This document shows positions 63,360 to 64,000 of a stretch of 64,000 nt of DNA, piece by piece. Position 1 is the first letter of the stretch. Each line of letters begins with the position of its first letter. Source of the DNA: Dipteronia dyeriana (taxonomy: Eukaryota > Streptophyta > Magnoliopsida > Sapindales > Sapindaceae); contig CM065301.1 of the NCBI GenBank assembly GCA_032871835.1, positions 13,161,291-13,225,290 of the forward strand, read 5' to 3'. The notes beneath the pieces were generated by a model. It worked only from the letters and a program-made list of their open reading frames with translations. It was not told the DNA's origin and did no database searches. Made by a program: the position numbers and the translations under genes.

Positions 63360-64000
63360 TTAAACAAAAAAATCTCCAATAAAAAATAAGGTCGATCCTA
63401 TGACAAAAATGTTCGATCCTATAACAAAAATGTTCGATCCTATAACAAAAAAACTCGATTCAATGTAAAAAAAACTCGGTCCGATTAAAAAAAAGTTCGG
63501 TCCTATAAAAAATAAGTTCGATCCCGGGATAAAAAAACTCGACCCTTTAAAAAAAAAGTTTGATCCTATGAAAAAAATGTTCAATCCCTAAAAAAACTCG
63601 ATCTTATTTTTTAAAAAAACTCCATCTTATTTAAAAAAAAACTCGATCCCATGATGAAAAAGCTCGATCCAATGTAAAAAAAACTCGAGTCTATTGAAAA
63701 AAGCTCGATCTCTTTAAAAAAAGCTCGATCCCTTTAAAAAAAGCTTGATCCCTTTCAAAAGCTCGATCCCATTCAAAAAAAGCTCGAACCCTTATAAAAA
63801 AGGCTCGACTTACCAAAACCTAATTTTTACTACAAAAAAGCTCGACCCTTTAAAAAAAAGTTCGATCATATCAAAAAAATGCTCGATCCCATAAAAAAAA
63901 GCTCGATCCTATGTAAAAAAAACTCGATCTTATTTAAAAAAAAGCTCAATCTCATGATGAAAAAGCTCGATCCAATGTAAAAAAAGCTCGATCCTTTTCA
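63360..64000. repeat. Degenerate satellite-like array, unit about 20 bp (A-run plus GCTCGATCC)
   Basis: Roughly thirty units of A6-8 followed by (G/A)CTCGATCC(Y)AT or variants (TTCGATCCTAT, ACTCGGTCC). Spacing is about 18-22 bp, and the array continues beyond the window. ORFs in it (FFIGSNFF repeats) are by-products. It sits just upstream of the DUF1985 frame, possibly in an intron or promoter. Confidence 0.8.

Noticed and set aside
63360..63584. ORF with repeated FFIGSNFF units as a membrane or surface protein
   Set aside because: Produced by the A-run/GATCC array; the same array lacks an open frame further right.
63360..64000. CRISPR-like repeat-spacer array
   Set aside because: Units are only about 20 bp, degenerate and without unique spacers, and the genome is a plant's.

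Overview
The window is nuclear DNA from a flowering plant, most likely a eudicot. It is an intergenic, transposon-dominated region with no intact host protein gene that I can support. The reasons are AT-rich spacers, nested LTR retrotransposons of the Ty1/copia and Ty3/gypsy (Tat) types, an AU-type SINE, hAT, Tourist-like and Mutator elements with clean target-site duplications, and a Mutator/Ulp1-DUF1985 pair typical of plants. The only recognisable host gene is a set of broken copies of SLD5 (GINS4), a subunit of the GINS replication helicase complex. I cannot name the species.

Layout. 1-2270: gag, primer site and 5' LTR of a gypsy element (minus). 2271-9960: AT-rich spacer, copy A of a local repeat (promoter-like start, intron-like stretch, three snoRNA-like units, then SLD5 exons on the opposite strand), an AU-like SINE split by a hAT MITE, and a copia-type LTR. 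10040-13523: truncated copia element (minus). 14330-18900: fold-back element and copy B of the local repeat, interrupted by a Tourist-like MITE and a 906-bp solo LTR. 19014-22617: second copia element (minus), cut at its 5' side. 22618-31340: Tat-type gypsy (plus) lacking its 5' end, with antisense ORFs between pol and the 3' LTR. 31341-32977: spacer with two small MITEs bordered by (TA)n. 32978-43492: a complete but decayed Tat-type gypsy (minus) with 5-bp target duplication CCGAT, again with antisense ORFs. 43493-51553: copy C of the local repeat broken up by hAT MITEs and a gypsy gag fragment, ending in the longest SLD5 pseudogene with its E2F-site promoter. 51554-53837: copia-type LTR carrying a hAT MITE, joined to a PIF/Harbinger transposase fragment. 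54295-55700: non-autonomous MULE with 9-bp target duplication. 55735-57735: copy D of the local repeat. 57736-63338: decayed MuDR-type transposase (plus) facing a decayed DUF1985/Ulp1 gene (minus). 63360-64000: degenerate satellite-like array that leaves the window.

The main structural story is the local repeat present four times (A 4.1-7.1 kb, B 14.8-19.0 kb, C 43.5-51.5 kb, D 54.2-57.7 kb) plus an edge fragment near 31.5 kb. Each copy pairs a plus-strand unit (TATA and telo-box, as in plant ribosomal-protein and snoRNA promoters) with a minus-strand SLD5 fragment, so an ancestral convergent gene pair has been amplified. Inside the plus-strand unit is a 93-nt module repeated two or three times per copy, ten in all. 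It has a 9-bp terminal stem, an internal GGCA/TGCC hairpin and box C/D-like motifs. Copies A and B show no difference over about 1574 bp yet diverge sharply at both edges, which suggests gene conversion. All assignments come from reading the sequence and its translations; no database search was run.
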